Positions 5,119 to 13,263 of a stretch of DNA of 19,861 nucleotides are shown in pieces. The position numbers and the translations under genes were made by a program. The notes below the pieces were generated by a model. That model searched no databases. It worked only from the letters and a program-made list of their open reading frames with translations, and had not been told where the DNA came from. The DNA lies in contig JARDZO010000075.1 in the NCBI GenBank assembly GCA_029240815.1, positions 1-19,861 of the forward strand, given 5' to 3'. The stretch's first letter is position 1. Each line of letters starts with the position of its first letter. The DNA comes from Brevibacillus sp. (lineage in GTDB: Bacteria > Bacillota > Bacilli > Brevibacillales > Brevibacillaceae).

Positions 5119-6501
5119 TTAAGCCGTTTCTTTTTCTTTTAATCGCAAGGCCACCAAACGCGCCCCTGCATTTTGCCAATTATAAAACGTCCGCTCAGGC
5201 ACATAGGTCCGAAACCACTCCAAGGCTTCCTGTGCCGTGTCGTCGAGAAGGTCATCTGAATACCGCCGGTTATACGGCTTGATCCCGTTTATGTAGGGAA
5301 AATAAAGCGCGTTGTAGTATCTCCACTCATCTGATGTTCCGAAGTGCTCGCCCTGACGAGGCTTCATCTGTTCGATCGATTCCGTCAATATGGCTTTCAG
5401 CTCAACGGCTCGCTCGATCACCTCGATCGGCCCTCCCCGTTTTTGCAGACGCTGTTCGATGAGTCTCAAATTTGTCAGCGGATTCGTAGCGAGACGCTCC
5501 AAATCTCCGAAATGGCTCAGCGCACGCCGTGTATAGCGATACAGACTTTCTTCGTCCATTTCCTCCTGCAGCGCAGATTCATCTACCAATACAGTCACAC
5601 GATCGACCATTCGTAATTGCGAGCTTTCCTCCCTTAGTTTCGGGAACGTCACAAAAGCGATATTGTCGAGCAGGGTGCGCAGCGGATGAATGAAGACCTG
5701 TAAGGCAATCGTGAGCATAATGATTGCCAGCAAGAGAACTACCATGGCAAGCTGCAAGCCTGTCCCCCAGAGAATCGTACAGATCACCAAGCCAGAAAAC
5801 AGGAATGCGTAAAAGACGGAGTAGTCCAACGATCGAAAAAAATCCGGCAGCCACGCTTCACCCTGACTTTTGATTTCCGTAGCAGTCGTCCCTACACCGA
5901 ACAGGAACAGCACCACACCGTTTCCCACCAGCACCCAGCTACTTGATGCTGCCCCCGGAAAAACCGCACACCAGAGTCCGCCCAAGACTGGGACAATCAG
6001 AGGGAACAGAAATGCTTTTGGCAGATATGTCCGCTCGCTTTTGGCAGAAAAACGAATGAAAGAGAGGATCGAAAAAACGAGTCCTAGCACGATGACGAGC
6101 AGGAGGATCGTGTACACCACTCGATACGTTCCTGCGGTTCCCATCAATCCTATGATCAAGCTCCCCAGTATGCCGAGCGGGAACAGTACGTATTTCCACC
6201 ATGAAAACAAATGATCTGTCTGCTCCTCGTCCCTCGCCCGCGTCAACAGAAGAGCGCCTTGCATGAACAGGAACGGAAGAAACAAAGCAGCCTCTCGTAG
6301 CCTCATCATGAATTCACTCAGCTCTTCATCTAGCGAAAAAGGGAGCAGGATGGACGAAACCATGCAGACGGCTCCAAGTAAAAGAGCTGTCCCTGTGAAT
6401 GCCATGCGCCCATTGCGGATATCCCGCCGTAGCATATAAAGCCCTAACCAATAGACAAAGGCAAACCCTGCGACCTGTGCGATTAGCGCCCCGATTGACA
6501 T
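5119..6501 (-). CDS. Polytopic membrane protein with unrecognised cytoplasmic C-terminal domain
   Basis: A 460-residue protein. About nine hydrophobic helices (near 3-23, 34-54, 70-87, 104-122, 128-148, 163-181, 188-206, 227-246, 250-271) are followed by about 185 soluble residues. The soluble part is helical and charged to about 385. It then has an aromatic block, DEWRYYNALYFPYINGIKPY (391-410), and a last helix with LEWFRTYVPERTFYNWQN (428-445). No histidine-kinase, GGDEF or ATPase motifs are present. The layout suggests a membrane sensor with an intracellular output or protein-binding part, but this is inference. GGGGTGAG precedes the ATG. The gene stands alone, with its own terminator. 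A perfect dyad, TTTGTATGATACAAA, sits 38 bp upstream. Confidence 0.7.
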   Translation of the reverse strand: MSIGALIAQVAGFAFVYWLGLYMLRRDIRNGRMAFTGTALLLGAVCMVSSILLPFSLDEELSEFMMRLREAALFLPFLFMQGALLLTRARDEEQTDHLFSWWKYVLFPLGILGSLIIGLMGTAGTYRVVYTILLLVIVLGLVFSILSFIRFSAKSERTYLPKAFLFPLIVPVLGGLWCAVFPGAASSSWVLVGNGVVLFLFGVGTTATEIKSQGEAWLPDFFRSLDYSVFYAFLFSGLVICTILWGTGLQLAMVVLLLAIIMLTIALQVFIHPLRTLLDNIAFVTFPKLREESSQLRMVDRVTVLVDESALQEEMDEESLYRYTRRALSHFGDLERLATNPLTNLRLIEQRLQKRGGPIEVIERAVELKAILTESIEQMKPRQGEHFGTSDEWRYYNALYFPYINGIKPYNRRYSDDLLDDTAQEALEWFRTYVPERTFYNWQNAGARLVALRLKEKETA

Positions 6502-6538
6502 CTACTCACCCCGTTCTTATTTCCACTTCTCTTCCCCC

Positions 6539-6553
6539 TTTGTATGATACAAA
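6539..6553. promoter_or_regulatory. Perfect dyad upstream of the polytopic membrane-protein gene
   Basis: TTTGTAT-g-ATACAAA is a 7+1+7 exact inverted repeat 38 bp before the start codon at 6501. It includes a TATCAT that could be a -10 on the minus strand. An operator is plausible, but no regulator can be named. Confidence 0.4.
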
Positions 6554-6602
6554 AAATGGAAGGCGTTTAGGAGTCCTATTTTCCGAACTCCCCGATCGTA
6601 CC

Positions 6603-6634
6603 AAAAAGCCGCACAGAAAAAATTCTGCACGGCT
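6603..6634 (-). terminator. Rho-independent terminator of the copCD-ycnI operon
   Basis: On the minus strand AGCCGTGCAGAA pairs with TTCTGTGCGGCT (12 bp, two G-U) around a TTTT loop and is followed by a short T-run. It lies 16 bases beyond the ycnI stop codon. Confidence 0.9.
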
Positions 6635-6650
6635 AGGCTAATCTCGGTTC

Positions 6651-7283
6651 TTATGCTTTTTTGCGGAACAAGCTGACGATCGCGAGCAAGAGTGCCAGTC
6701 CGGACAAGACCAATGGCAATGTGTTGCTGCTTCCTGCTGCAATCTCAGATTCTTGAGCGGGGGCTGTAGCTGGTGCTGCTGTCGCAGGCTGACCTTGATC
6801 GTGCCCTGCCTCGCCTACACCTTCTTTGATTGTCGTAACAGATGCGGGTGTTTTCGAATCGGGAGCTCCGGTCCACTCTACCACTTCACCGTCTGCATAG
6901 GTCTGGTACGCCTTCCAGGACAGGCTACCCGCTTCTTTCGGATTCGCTCCGACAAAAGAGAACTCCGTAAACTCATGCGCCTTGATTCCACCATCAGTCG
7001 CTGTCCAAACCAGTGCTGTGTTGCGGCCATCCTTGTCTTTTTCAAATTCGTAGGTCCAGCCAGGAATCGGTTGAACGGTGCTTACTTTCACTTCTGCCGG
7101 GAATTCGAGTTTGACCTTTGTGGTATTGACATCTTTCTCTACCGGTACACGAACCGTATATTTCTCATAGGCACCCGTCGTGGTTTCTTTCGGATAGACG
7201 TTTACGTGTGCTTGTGCAGCAGTCGCCAGTGTCAAAATTGCACCTGCCATTAGTACGCTGCTCATCCATTTTGTTACTCTCAT
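6651..7283 (-). CDS. ycnI: YcnI-type copper-binding protein (DUF1775)
   Basis: A 210-residue exported, membrane-anchored protein. A signal peptide ends at AAQA (about 22-25), so the mature protein starts with H26 (HVNVYPKETTTGAYEKY). In this family an N-terminal histidine helps hold Cu(II) in a mono-histidine brace. The beta-rich YcnI domain runs to about 155. A Pro/Ala/Gln linker follows, then a C-terminal helix (about 189-206) and KK, anchoring it outside the membrane. It is the second gene of a copper operon. Its GGAGGG ribosome binding site overlaps the stop codon of copCD, 13 nt away, which suggests coupled translation. A role as copper chaperone or copper acquisition partner is inferred from the B. 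subtilis ycn genes. No copper operator was recognised. Confidence 0.9.
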   Translation of the reverse strand: MRVTKWMSSVLMAGAILTLATAAQAHVNVYPKETTTGAYEKYTVRVPVEKDVNTTKVKLEFPAEVKVSTVQPIPGWTYEFEKDKDGRNTALVWTATDGGIKAHEFTEFSFVGANPKEAGSLSWKAYQTYADGEVVEWTGAPDSKTPASVTTIKEGVGEAGHDQGQPATAAPATAPAQESEIAAGSSNTLPLVLSGLALLLAIVSLFRKKA

Positions 7284-7296
7284 CTAGAAAACCCTC

Positions 7297-8607
7297 CTAA
7301 TGGTGTTGATTGGTTATGGTTGTCTCTGTCGTAACTGTAGTAGCAGGAGCAGCTGTCGGATAGTTGGTCTGGCTCATCCACACCCCTGCCAGGATCGCCA
7401 CAATGCCGAAAAGAATCTCCCAGCGCAGCAGCTTGGGCAACAAGCTATTACTCTTGCGCCAACGCTTCGTCTGTCGGTAGGCGATTGCCAGCATCACACC
7501 TACGGATGCCACTTTCACATACAACAGGTAGCTCCAGGTCAGTGAGCTTTGCAAAATACTGGCCACGTTCGTCTGGACAGCCAGCATCACGAGCCCTGTC
7601 AGCACGGCCAACGCGGACGCGATTGCTACGGTCCGCAAAATGAACTGCTTGAACGGCTCATTCCCACGCTTCGTATGCTTGAGAGTCAACCATAAATAAA
7701 TCAGTGCGCCCATCCATATGGAAACCGTCAGGACATGCAGCAATCTGAGAGTAATGGACAGCCACACAGGTGAAATCCCCCAGGCATGACCGCCAAAAGC
7801 CTGTGCGCAAATCAAAACTAGCCACAACGCTACATACCAGCCCATCATCATGCTCGGGATTGCCAACAAGATCAGCAAGGCAAAGGACACGAGCAGCATG
7901 ATCGCAAATGGAGACTGCATCAGCACCGACCAGTTCCCTTGACAAAGCTCAACGGTTAGCGATACGGCAGTGAGTGCTTCATCATAGAGAAACCAGAGGA
8001 ATACCAATCCGACCAGCGCAAGGGCCCAGCCGATCTGCCTGCCAATCCCCAACAACTGAGAAAATGCTGGCAATCCATAGCGTTGTCCTCTCCATGCCAG
8101 CAAGTACAATCCCCCACCCAGCAAGATAATCCCTTGCGTGAGGTGACGATACACGATCAAATAGCCGCTCTCCGGTTTTTTCTCGGTCGGATCTACTACC
8201 GTGGCACTTTTATGCCCAATCGAAAAGGACACACGCTCCTCTACGGGATGTCCGTCCTCTGACACCACAGATACAATCGCCACATACGTGCCTTCCGAAA
8301 GCTCAGGCAGCTGCGCGTTCACCTGCGAAGCGTCACCTGGTTGCAGTGTCGGGCGGTTCAACTGGACTTCATCCCCGTTCCAATCATACAGGTGGACAGC
8401 CACCAGATCCGGCTCCAGTGCTTCTGTAAACCGCAGGGAGAGCTGTCCCGGGTTGTTCTGCAGGACCTCGCCGTCTTTTGGTTGGCTGCCCATTAATCCT
8501 GCGTGTGCCTGTACCGTCGTTGCAGCGGTACTCATCACGATGAACAGGGCTAGCCAAAGTAAGGCCAAATATCGTTTCATGCTCATCACCATCCACTTCA
8601 CTTCCAT
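7297..8607 (-). CDS. CopC-CopD fusion copper transport protein (YcnJ-like)
   Basis: A 436-residue fusion. A signal peptide ends at VQA, giving a mature N-terminal histidine (HAGLMGSQPKDG, H35). The CopC beta-sandwich runs to about 131 and includes SEDGHPVEERVSF (117-129), whose Asp and His complete the family's Cu(II) site. From about 150 the CopD part has about eight transmembrane helices. In B. subtilis the homologue YcnJ takes part in copper uptake. It is the first gene of the operon with ycnI. The start is uncertain: Met codons at 8607, 8592, 8586 and 8580 are in frame and none has a strong ribosome binding site. The one at 8580 gives the most usual signal peptide (MKRYLALLW). No promoter was identified with confidence. 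Confidence 0.9.
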   Translation of the reverse strand: MEVKWMVMSMKRYLALLWLALFIVMSTAATTVQAHAGLMGSQPKDGEVLQNNPGQLSLRFTEALEPDLVAVHLYDWNGDEVQLNRPTLQPGDASQVNAQLPELSEGTYVAIVSVVSEDGHPVEERVSFSIGHKSATVVDPTEKKPESGYLIVYRHLTQGIILLGGGLYLLAWRGQRYGLPAFSQLLGIGRQIGWALALVGLVFLWFLYDEALTAVSLTVELCQGNWSVLMQSPFAIMLLVSFALLILLAIPSMMMGWYVALWLVLICAQAFGGHAWGISPVWLSITLRLLHVLTVSIWMGALIYLWLTLKHTKRGNEPFKQFILRTVAIASALAVLTGLVMLAVQTNVASILQSSLTWSYLLYVKVASVGVMLAIAYRQTKRWRKSNSLLPKLLRWEILFGIVAILAGVWMSQTNYPTAAPATTVTTETTITNQHH

Positions 8608-8709
8608 AGCCTAAGCAGTGGTTTTATCCTATCAAACTTATTTGAATGTCCATATGGCTCAAACGGGCTATCTGCTGTGACGAATTGTTGAATCCGTTCT
8701 TTGACACGC

Positions 8710-8748
8710 AAAAAAGCACGCTGAGGAAGTCATTTCCAAAGCGTGCTT
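8710..8748 (-). terminator. Second terminator downstream of the ymaF-like gene
   Basis: On the minus strand AAGCACGCT pairs with AGCGTGCTT (9 bp) around a 17-nt loop and is followed by TTTTTT. It lies about 60 bp beyond the first terminator and about 100 bp before copCD, so it insulates the copper operon. Confidence 0.8.
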
Positions 8749-8781
8749 TCCTTGTATCGATGCCACTATTTTTTAAACAAG

Positions 8782-8821
8782 AAAAAAAGAGCCCGAGACT
8801 TTTCAATCTTTGTCCCGGACC
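8782..8821 (-). terminator. Rho-independent terminator of the ymaF-like gene
   Basis: On the minus strand a 10-bp stem, GGTCCGGGAC with GTCTCGGGCT (three G-U), is followed by a C and TTTTTTT. It starts 37 bases beyond the stop codon. Confidence 0.8.
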
Positions 8822-8858
8822 TTCCTTGTCTTCATGAGTCTTCCACCCTAAAATATCG

Positions 8859-9224
8859 TTACGGTCTGCTGTCCCGAATGACACGATTCGTCGTTGTCGT
8901 TCCGTTGATCCTGTGGCGATGACCATTTGTAAATTGCGTGAGAACATCAACCCGGTGAAAATGGTTGGGTCCGCCGCCAAATGCTCCGCTACCGTTGATA
9001 GACAGGCCTGTTCTTCCAAAATACAAGTGGCGATGTCCATCCGCGGTAGTCGTGATTGCGCGGAACAGATGAAAATGGGAGCGAGCACTCGGCACTCGTA
9101 CCACAATGTCTGATACGTTACTAAACAAATGCCGATGTCCCCGTACCAGCGAGGTTACTCCCTCCATGCGGTGCCGAACACGGTTGACGGAAGCTTGCGT
9201 TTTGCCGTACTTTTTCTTTGCGAT
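8859..9224 (-). CDS. ymaF: YmaF-family HxH-repeat protein, probable non-AUG start
   Basis: A 121-residue protein if it starts at the ATC at 9224. It has five His-x-His repeats (30-32, 50-52, 64-66, 88-90, 102-104), most as GHRHLF, SHFHLF or NHFHRV. They are separated by Thr/Ser-rich turns, the pattern of the YmaF family, whose function is unknown. The only in-frame ATG (9167) has no ribosome binding site, and it cuts into RHRMEGVTS, which reads as the first family repeat. Upstream, the frame stays open to a TAG. It contains GAGGG 6 nt before ATC, giving an N-terminus I/M-AKKKYGKTQASVNR. No ATG, GTG or TTG exists in frame there; an ATT lies at 9230. The HxH pattern suggests metal binding, possibly in the spore (inference). 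Confidence 0.7.
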   Translation of the reverse strand: MAKKKYGKTQASVNRVRHRMEGVTSLVRGHRHLFSNVSDIVVRVPSARSHFHLFRAITTTADGHRHLYFGRTGLSINGSGAFGGGPNHFHRVDVLTQFTNGHRHRINGTTTTNRVIRDSRP

Positions 9225-9331
9225 TGAAATCCCTCTTTTCTAGTGAATGCTATACGGTATGAACAAGCTGTGTAATTGGAAACGGCACTGCGCAGATTTG
9301 TACACATCCCGGAAGAGGAAAATGAAGAAAT

Positions 9332-9364
9332 AAAAAAACGAGACTGGTTTTTCGCCCAGTCTCG
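9332..9364 (-). terminator. Rho-independent terminator of the pot operon
   Basis: On the minus strand CGAGACTGG pairs perfectly with CCAGTCTCG around GCGAAAAA and is followed by TTTTTTT. It starts 9 bases after the potD stop codon. Confidence 0.95.
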
Positions 9365-9372
9365 GCTTCCTT

Positions 9373-10434
9373 TTATCGTCCACTCTTCATTTCTGTCCAG
9401 TAGCGATCGTAATCTTGCAACGTTTCTCCTACATCAACCAGCCACTCGGCACGTGCAATGTCTGCTTTGTCGAGGAAGATCATTTTGTTGGAGCGATATT
9501 CTTCGCTATGCAGCGAGTATGCCTGCTCGTTGGGATTGCTGTATCCGATGGATTCATAGTTCTTCACGCTGACCTGTGGGTCCATCAGGTAGTTGATGAA
9601 CTTCTCTGCCAAATCTTTGTGTTTGGCACCTTTCGGAATCGCCAATGTGTCAGCCCAAATGGTAGCGCCCTCTTTCGGAATCACGTATTCCACATCCGGG
9701 TTTTGTGCTTGAATGAATGCAGCATCGCCAGACCAGACCGTACCGATCCACGCTTCTTCGGCGATCATTTTTTGCTTGATGTTATCCGTATCAAAGGCAA
9801 CGACACCCGGTACGAGTGTTTTGAGGTCCCCAAATGCCTTTTCCAGCTCACCTTTATCCTTGCTGCTATTGGAGAAACCGTTTTTGATCAGGGACATACC
9901 CATCACTTCACGAGGATCGTTCAGTAAGATCACACGGTCCTTGTATGTTTCGCTCCAAAGATCAGCCCAGCTCGCAGGCGTCTCTTTGACGAACTTTTTA
10001 TTATAAGCAATACCAGTGATGCCCCACGTGTAGACAATGGAGTGCTTGTTGTCCGGATCAAACGGCGGTGTCTGGAATGTAGACACGATGTTTTTCATGT
10101 TCGGAATAGCTTCCTTGTTCAGATCTTCCAACAAGCCCAGTTGAATCATCGTAGCAACCATGTAATCGGACGGCTGAATCAAGTCATAGCCAGATGCGCC
10201 TGCCTGGATCTTAGCCAGCATTTCCTCATTACTGCCGTATACGTCGTAATTGACCTTGACGTTGTATTTTTGTTCAAAATCTTTAATGACGTCAGGATCA
10301 AAGTTATCGGCCCAGCTGTAGATGTTGAGCACTTGCTCTTCTTGATTCTCAGATGAAGATGACGAACAACCTACAACAGTCAATGCGAGTGCGGCGGACA
10401 AAGCGCCGATCATGAGGGACTTAAAACGTTTCAT
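9373..10434 (-). CDS. potD: Spermidine/putrescine ABC transporter substrate-binding lipoprotein
   Basis: A 353-residue lipoprotein that captures polyamines outside the membrane for PotABC. The signal peptide ends in the lipobox VVGC, with C23 as the lipidated residue, followed by a Ser/Glu/Gln linker. The mature part begins VLNIYSWADNFDPDVIKDFE, typical of PotD/PotF. Family stretches YDLIQPSDYMV, TWGITGIAYNKK, WSGDAAFIQ and GYSNPNEQAY supply the binding cleft. The length is close to E. coli PotD (348). It is the last gene of the operon, 21 bp after potC, with AGGAG just before the ATG. Whether it prefers spermidine or putrescine cannot be told from sequence by eye. Confidence 0.95.
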   Translation of the reverse strand: MKRFKSLMIGALSAALALTVVGCSSSSSENQEEQVLNIYSWADNFDPDVIKDFEQKYNVKVNYDVYGSNEEMLAKIQAGASGYDLIQPSDYMVATMIQLGLLEDLNKEAIPNMKNIVSTFQTPPFDPDNKHSIVYTWGITGIAYNKKFVKETPASWADLWSETYKDRVILLNDPREVMGMSLIKNGFSNSSKDKGELEKAFGDLKTLVPGVVAFDTDNIKQKMIAEEAWIGTVWSGDAAFIQAQNPDVEYVIPKEGATIWADTLAIPKGAKHKDLAEKFINYLMDPQVSVKNYESIGYSNPNEQAYSLHSEEYRSNKMIFLDKADIARAEWLVDVGETLQDYDRYWTEMKSGR

Positions 10435-10455
10435 TTTCTCCTCTCAGCCTCCAAA

Positions 10456-11247
10456 TCATAATGTGATAGTCTTCGAATCTTTGCGTCTGAACAGCTCGGC
10501 TACAATCACGAGCAATACGGTACACATAATCAGCAGGGTGGATAGGGCGTTCACCTCAGGAGACACACCCCGTTTGACCAAGCCGTATATATACAAGGGC
10601 AACGTCGTAGAATTGGGACCTGCCACAAAAAACGAAATGATAAAGTCATCCAGCGACAACGTGAAGGACATGAGAAAGCCTGCCACAATACCCGGCATGA
10701 TCAGGGGCAGTGTCACATGGCGGAGCGTTCCCCAAGGAGTCGCGCCCAAGTCTTGGGCAGCCTCCTCCAACTCAGCCCCCATATCGGCGAGGCGTGCTGA
10801 GATGATGACCATCACGTACGGCATGCTGAATGTGACGTGAGCCATAATCAGCGTAGCCTTTCCCAGCTCCATATGAATCTGGCTGAACAGAACGAGCAGT
10901 GCCAGCCCCATCATGATTTCAGGAATGACGATCGGCAAGTAGATTAAGCCATTCACAATCGTACGCCAGCGCAGGGAGTAATGCTTGATCGCAAGCGATG
11001 CTGCCGTACCGAGGACAGTCGCCAGAACGCTGCTGATGATCCCGATGGTCAGGCTGTTCGTGAGCGCCTGCATCACTTGTCTATTTTCAAATAAGGAAAG
11101 GTACCATTTCCACGTAAATCCGCTCCACACCGCATTGATTCGCGAATCATTGAAGGAGTAGAGCATCAGAATGGCAATCGGCAGATACAGGAAGACCAGC
11201 ATCAGCCAGGAATACCCAGATAACGTGTGTCGACGCCATGTTTTCAT
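10456..11247 (-). CDS. potC: Spermidine/putrescine ABC transporter permease PotC
   Basis: A 263-residue inner-membrane permease with about six transmembrane helices. It has the EAA loop that docks the ATPase, EEAAQDLGATPWGTLRHVTL (161-180), followed by P181. The stretch SLDDFIISFFVAGPNSTTLP (198-217) and RGVSPEVNALSTLL near the C-terminus are hallmarks of PotC. Its ATG overlaps the potB stop codon by 4 bp (ATGA), with GGAGGGA upstream, so translation is probably coupled. It would pair with PotB to form the channel. Confidence 0.95.
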   Translation of the reverse strand: MKTWRRHTLSGYSWLMLVFLYLPIAILMLYSFNDSRINAVWSGFTWKWYLSLFENRQVMQALTNSLTIGIISSVLATVLGTAASLAIKHYSLRWRTIVNGLIYLPIVIPEIMMGLALLVLFSQIHMELGKATLIMAHVTFSMPYVMVIISARLADMGAELEEAAQDLGATPWGTLRHVTLPLIMPGIVAGFLMSFTLSLDDFIISFFVAGPNSTTLPLYIYGLVKRGVSPEVNALSTLLIMCTVLLVIVAELFRRKDSKTITL

Positions 11248-12098
11248 GCTGCTCCCTCCTTCGTCTCGCTGGCTTTGGTCGCACGGAAGTACAGAAGGAT
11301 CAACAGCATGGACAATAGCATCAGCACGATGGACAAGGCTGAGCCAAACGGCCAGTCGCGTGCAGAGAGAAACTGGTTCTGAATCACGTTACCAATAAGT
11401 GCGGACTTTGCTCCTCCCATCACATCCGGAACAACGAACATGCCAATAGAAGAGACAAAGACAAGAATAGAACCCGTCACGACACCCGATTTGGTCATCG
11501 GGAGTGTGATGTGCCAAAATGCCTTCCACGGAGTAGCCCCCAAATCGGAGGCGGCCTCGAGCTTGCGGCGATCCATTTGTTCCAACGATACGTAGATCGG
11601 CAGCACCATGAATGGAACGAGTGTGTAAACCATCCCCAAGAGCACGGAACCTGAGTTGTACAACAAAGGCAGCGGCTCTGTAATGATGCCGAGTGATTGC
11701 AAGATCGTGTTGACCACACCCTGTGAGCGCAGGATGATCACCCACGCATAGGAACGCACCAGGAAGTTAATCCAGAACGGAATCATCACCAGCAAGAGCC
11801 AGATTTGTTGCTTCGAACGCTCGAGCCGTGAAATGTAGTACGCGAGTGGATACCCGCACAAAATGGAAAAAGCGGTCGTAAGGATGGCTACCACAAACGT
11901 GTCCCAAAAGATCTGTCCATACAACGGATCGAGAATTCGCATGTAATTGTTCAAGGTAAACTCGTAGACAACTTGTCCGTACGTTCCTCTTTTTAAAAAC
12001 GACAAGACGACGATCAGAAGCATCGGCAAGACGAAGAGCGCACCCAACCACAACAGTGCTGGAAGCGCGAGAAGTTTTACCGGTTTTTTGTTTAGCAA
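11244..12098 (-). CDS. potB: Spermidine/putrescine ABC transporter permease PotB
   Basis: A 284-residue inner-membrane permease with six predicted helices and the EAA loop EAASDLGATPWKAFWHITLP (181-200). IPFWINFLVRSYAWVIIL (106-123) is a conserved PotB segment. It starts with TTG at 12098. This is supported by a full-strength GAGGTGATC ribosome binding site 5 nt upstream, which itself lies within the last codons of potA. The potA and potB genes overlap by 7 bp. Together with PotC it forms the polyamine channel. Confidence 0.95.
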   Translation of the reverse strand: MLNKKPVKLLALPALLWLGALFVLPMLLIVVLSFLKRGTYGQVVYEFTLNNYMRILDPLYGQIFWDTFVVAILTTAFSILCGYPLAYYISRLERSKQQIWLLLVMIPFWINFLVRSYAWVIILRSQGVVNTILQSLGIITEPLPLLYNSGSVLLGMVYTLVPFMVLPIYVSLEQMDRRKLEAASDLGATPWKAFWHITLPMTKSGVVTGSILVFVSSIGMFVVPDVMGGAKSALIGNVIQNQFLSARDWPFGSALSIVLMLLSMLLILLYFRATKASETKEGAA

Positions 12099-13078
12099 GG
12101 CAAGATCACCTCGTCTGCCTGTGACCAGCCAATCGCCACGTGATCATCCACCTGCCAGTCGAGACCGTCACCCGCATACTGATGGGCCATCACAGTCAGG
12201 TCTTGTCCATCGAGACGGATAAAGACTTTCCGCAAATTGCCGAGGAACACCGCGTCGGTAATTTTCCCTATGTAACGATGCTTGTCTGGTTGTGCATCAG
12301 TCCGGTACAGCTTGATTTTTTCCGGTCGCACAGCCGTGCACGTACCCTCCCGGCGGAAGATGTTGTTCTCCCCGATGAAGGTCGCCACGAACAACGTCTG
12401 CGGATGGTTGTAGACCTCGGCTGGAGAGGCAATCTGTTCAATCCGGCCCTTGTTCATGACGGCGATTCTGTCAGACATCGCCATGGCTTCTTCCTGATCG
12501 TGCGTCACGTAAATAAACGTAATGCCCAAGTTTTTCTGCAAGTTTTTCAATTCGAGCTGCAAGCTTTTTCTCAATTGATAGTCGAGAGCACCCAAAGGCT
12601 CGTCCAATAGCAACACTCTCGGGTTGTTGATAATCGCCCGCGCGATGGCTACACGCTGTTGCTGGCCGCCAGAAAGCTGCTTCGGTGTACGCTTTCGCAG
12701 CTCCGTCAATTGAACGTACTGCAGTACCTCTTCTAGTCGCTGCTTCTGTTCGGCAGCGTTCACTTTTTTCATTTTCAGCCCAAACAGGATGTTTTGCTCC
12801 ACATTCATGTGCGGAAACAACGCATATTGCTGAAACACCATGTTCATGTCGCGCTGGTATGGAGGCACGTGACCCAGCTGTTTGCCATCGAGGTAGATTT
12901 CCCCTGATGTCGGCTCTTCAAAGCCTGCAATCATCCGCAGCAGCGTCGTCTTCCCACAGCCACTCGGACCAAGCAACGTCAAAAACTCCCCTTCTCCAAT
13001 AGAAAGAGAGAGTGGCGGAACCACGACTGCCTCTGCAAATCTTTTTTCAATTGTATCCAAATGTATGATAGTTCTCAT
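12092..13078 (-). CDS. potA: Spermidine/putrescine ABC transporter ATP-binding protein PotA
   Basis: A 328-residue ABC ATPase that drives PotBC. The motifs are all present: Walker [10 protein letters not shown] (37-45), Q-loop Q84, signature LSGGQQQR (135-142), Walker B VLLLDEP (155-161) and switch histidine H193 in [13 protein letters not shown]-type regulatory domain fills the C-terminus (from about 240, with [11 protein letters not shown]). It is shorter than the ~378-residue E. coli PotA, mostly in this C-terminal part. It is the first gene of the operon. The ATG has GGTGAG 8 nt upstream, and a SigA promoter lies at 13124-13152. Confidence 0.95.
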   Translation of the reverse strand: MRTIIHLDTIEKRFAEAVVVPPLSLSIGEGEFLTLLGPSGCGKTTLLRMIAGFEEPTSGEIYLDGKQLGHVPPYQRDMNMVFQQYALFPHMNVEQNILFGLKMKKVNAAEQKQRLEEVLQYVQLTELRKRTPKQLSGGQQQRVAIARAIINNPRVLLLDEPLGALDYQLRKSLQLELKNLQKNLGITFIYVTHDQEEAMAMSDRIAVMNKGRIEQIASPAEVYNHPQTLFVATFIGENNIFRREGTCTAVRPEKIKLYRTDAQPDKHRYIGKITDAVFLGNLRKVFIRLDGQDLTVMAHQYAGDGLDWQVDDHVAIGWSQADEVILPC

Positions 13079-13123
13079 TGCGTCATCTCACCATATGTCA
13101 GTATACTCATAGCAATCTAGGTT

Positions 13124-13152
13124 ACTATATCGAATATGGTTCATTTTGTAAA
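13124..13152 (-). promoter_or_regulatory. SigA promoter of the potABCD operon
   Basis: The -35 is TTTACA (13147-13152) and the -10 is TATAGT (13124-13129), with a 17-bp spacer. The predicted leader before potA is about 40 nt, too short for a known riboswitch. Confidence 0.75.
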
Positions 13153-13215
13153 CAGTTTCAAACCTTCCTACTTTATTTTTTCCTCGTACCTTAGTGGGAT
13201 TCCTCAAACAATGAC

Positions 13216-13245
13216 GCCGGGCAATAGCATGACTATGGACCCGGC
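13216..13245 (-). terminator. Weak terminator-like hairpin after the EamA gene
   Basis: GCCGGG pairs with CCCGGC, with CATAG/CTAT further in, on the minus strand. Only a poor T-rich tail follows (GTCATTGTTTG). A 12-bp palindrome, GCATAATTATGC, lies at 13244-13255. This is the only candidate stop between the EamA gene and the pot promoter. Confidence 0.4.
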
Positions 13246-13263
13246 ATAATTATGCGCAGTTCC

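Noticed and set aside
8608..8700. Copper-responsive operator before copCD
   Set aside because: No CsoR- or CopY-like inverted repeat could be recognised in the short region between the terminator and the gene.
8624..9106. 160-codon minus-strand frame overlapping the ymaF-like gene
   Set aside because: It overlaps the HxH-repeat gene in another frame, runs through both terminators and shows no family pattern.
13079..13123. Polyamine or other riboswitch before potA
   Set aside because: The leader predicted from the SigA promoter is only about 40 nt and shows no structured element.
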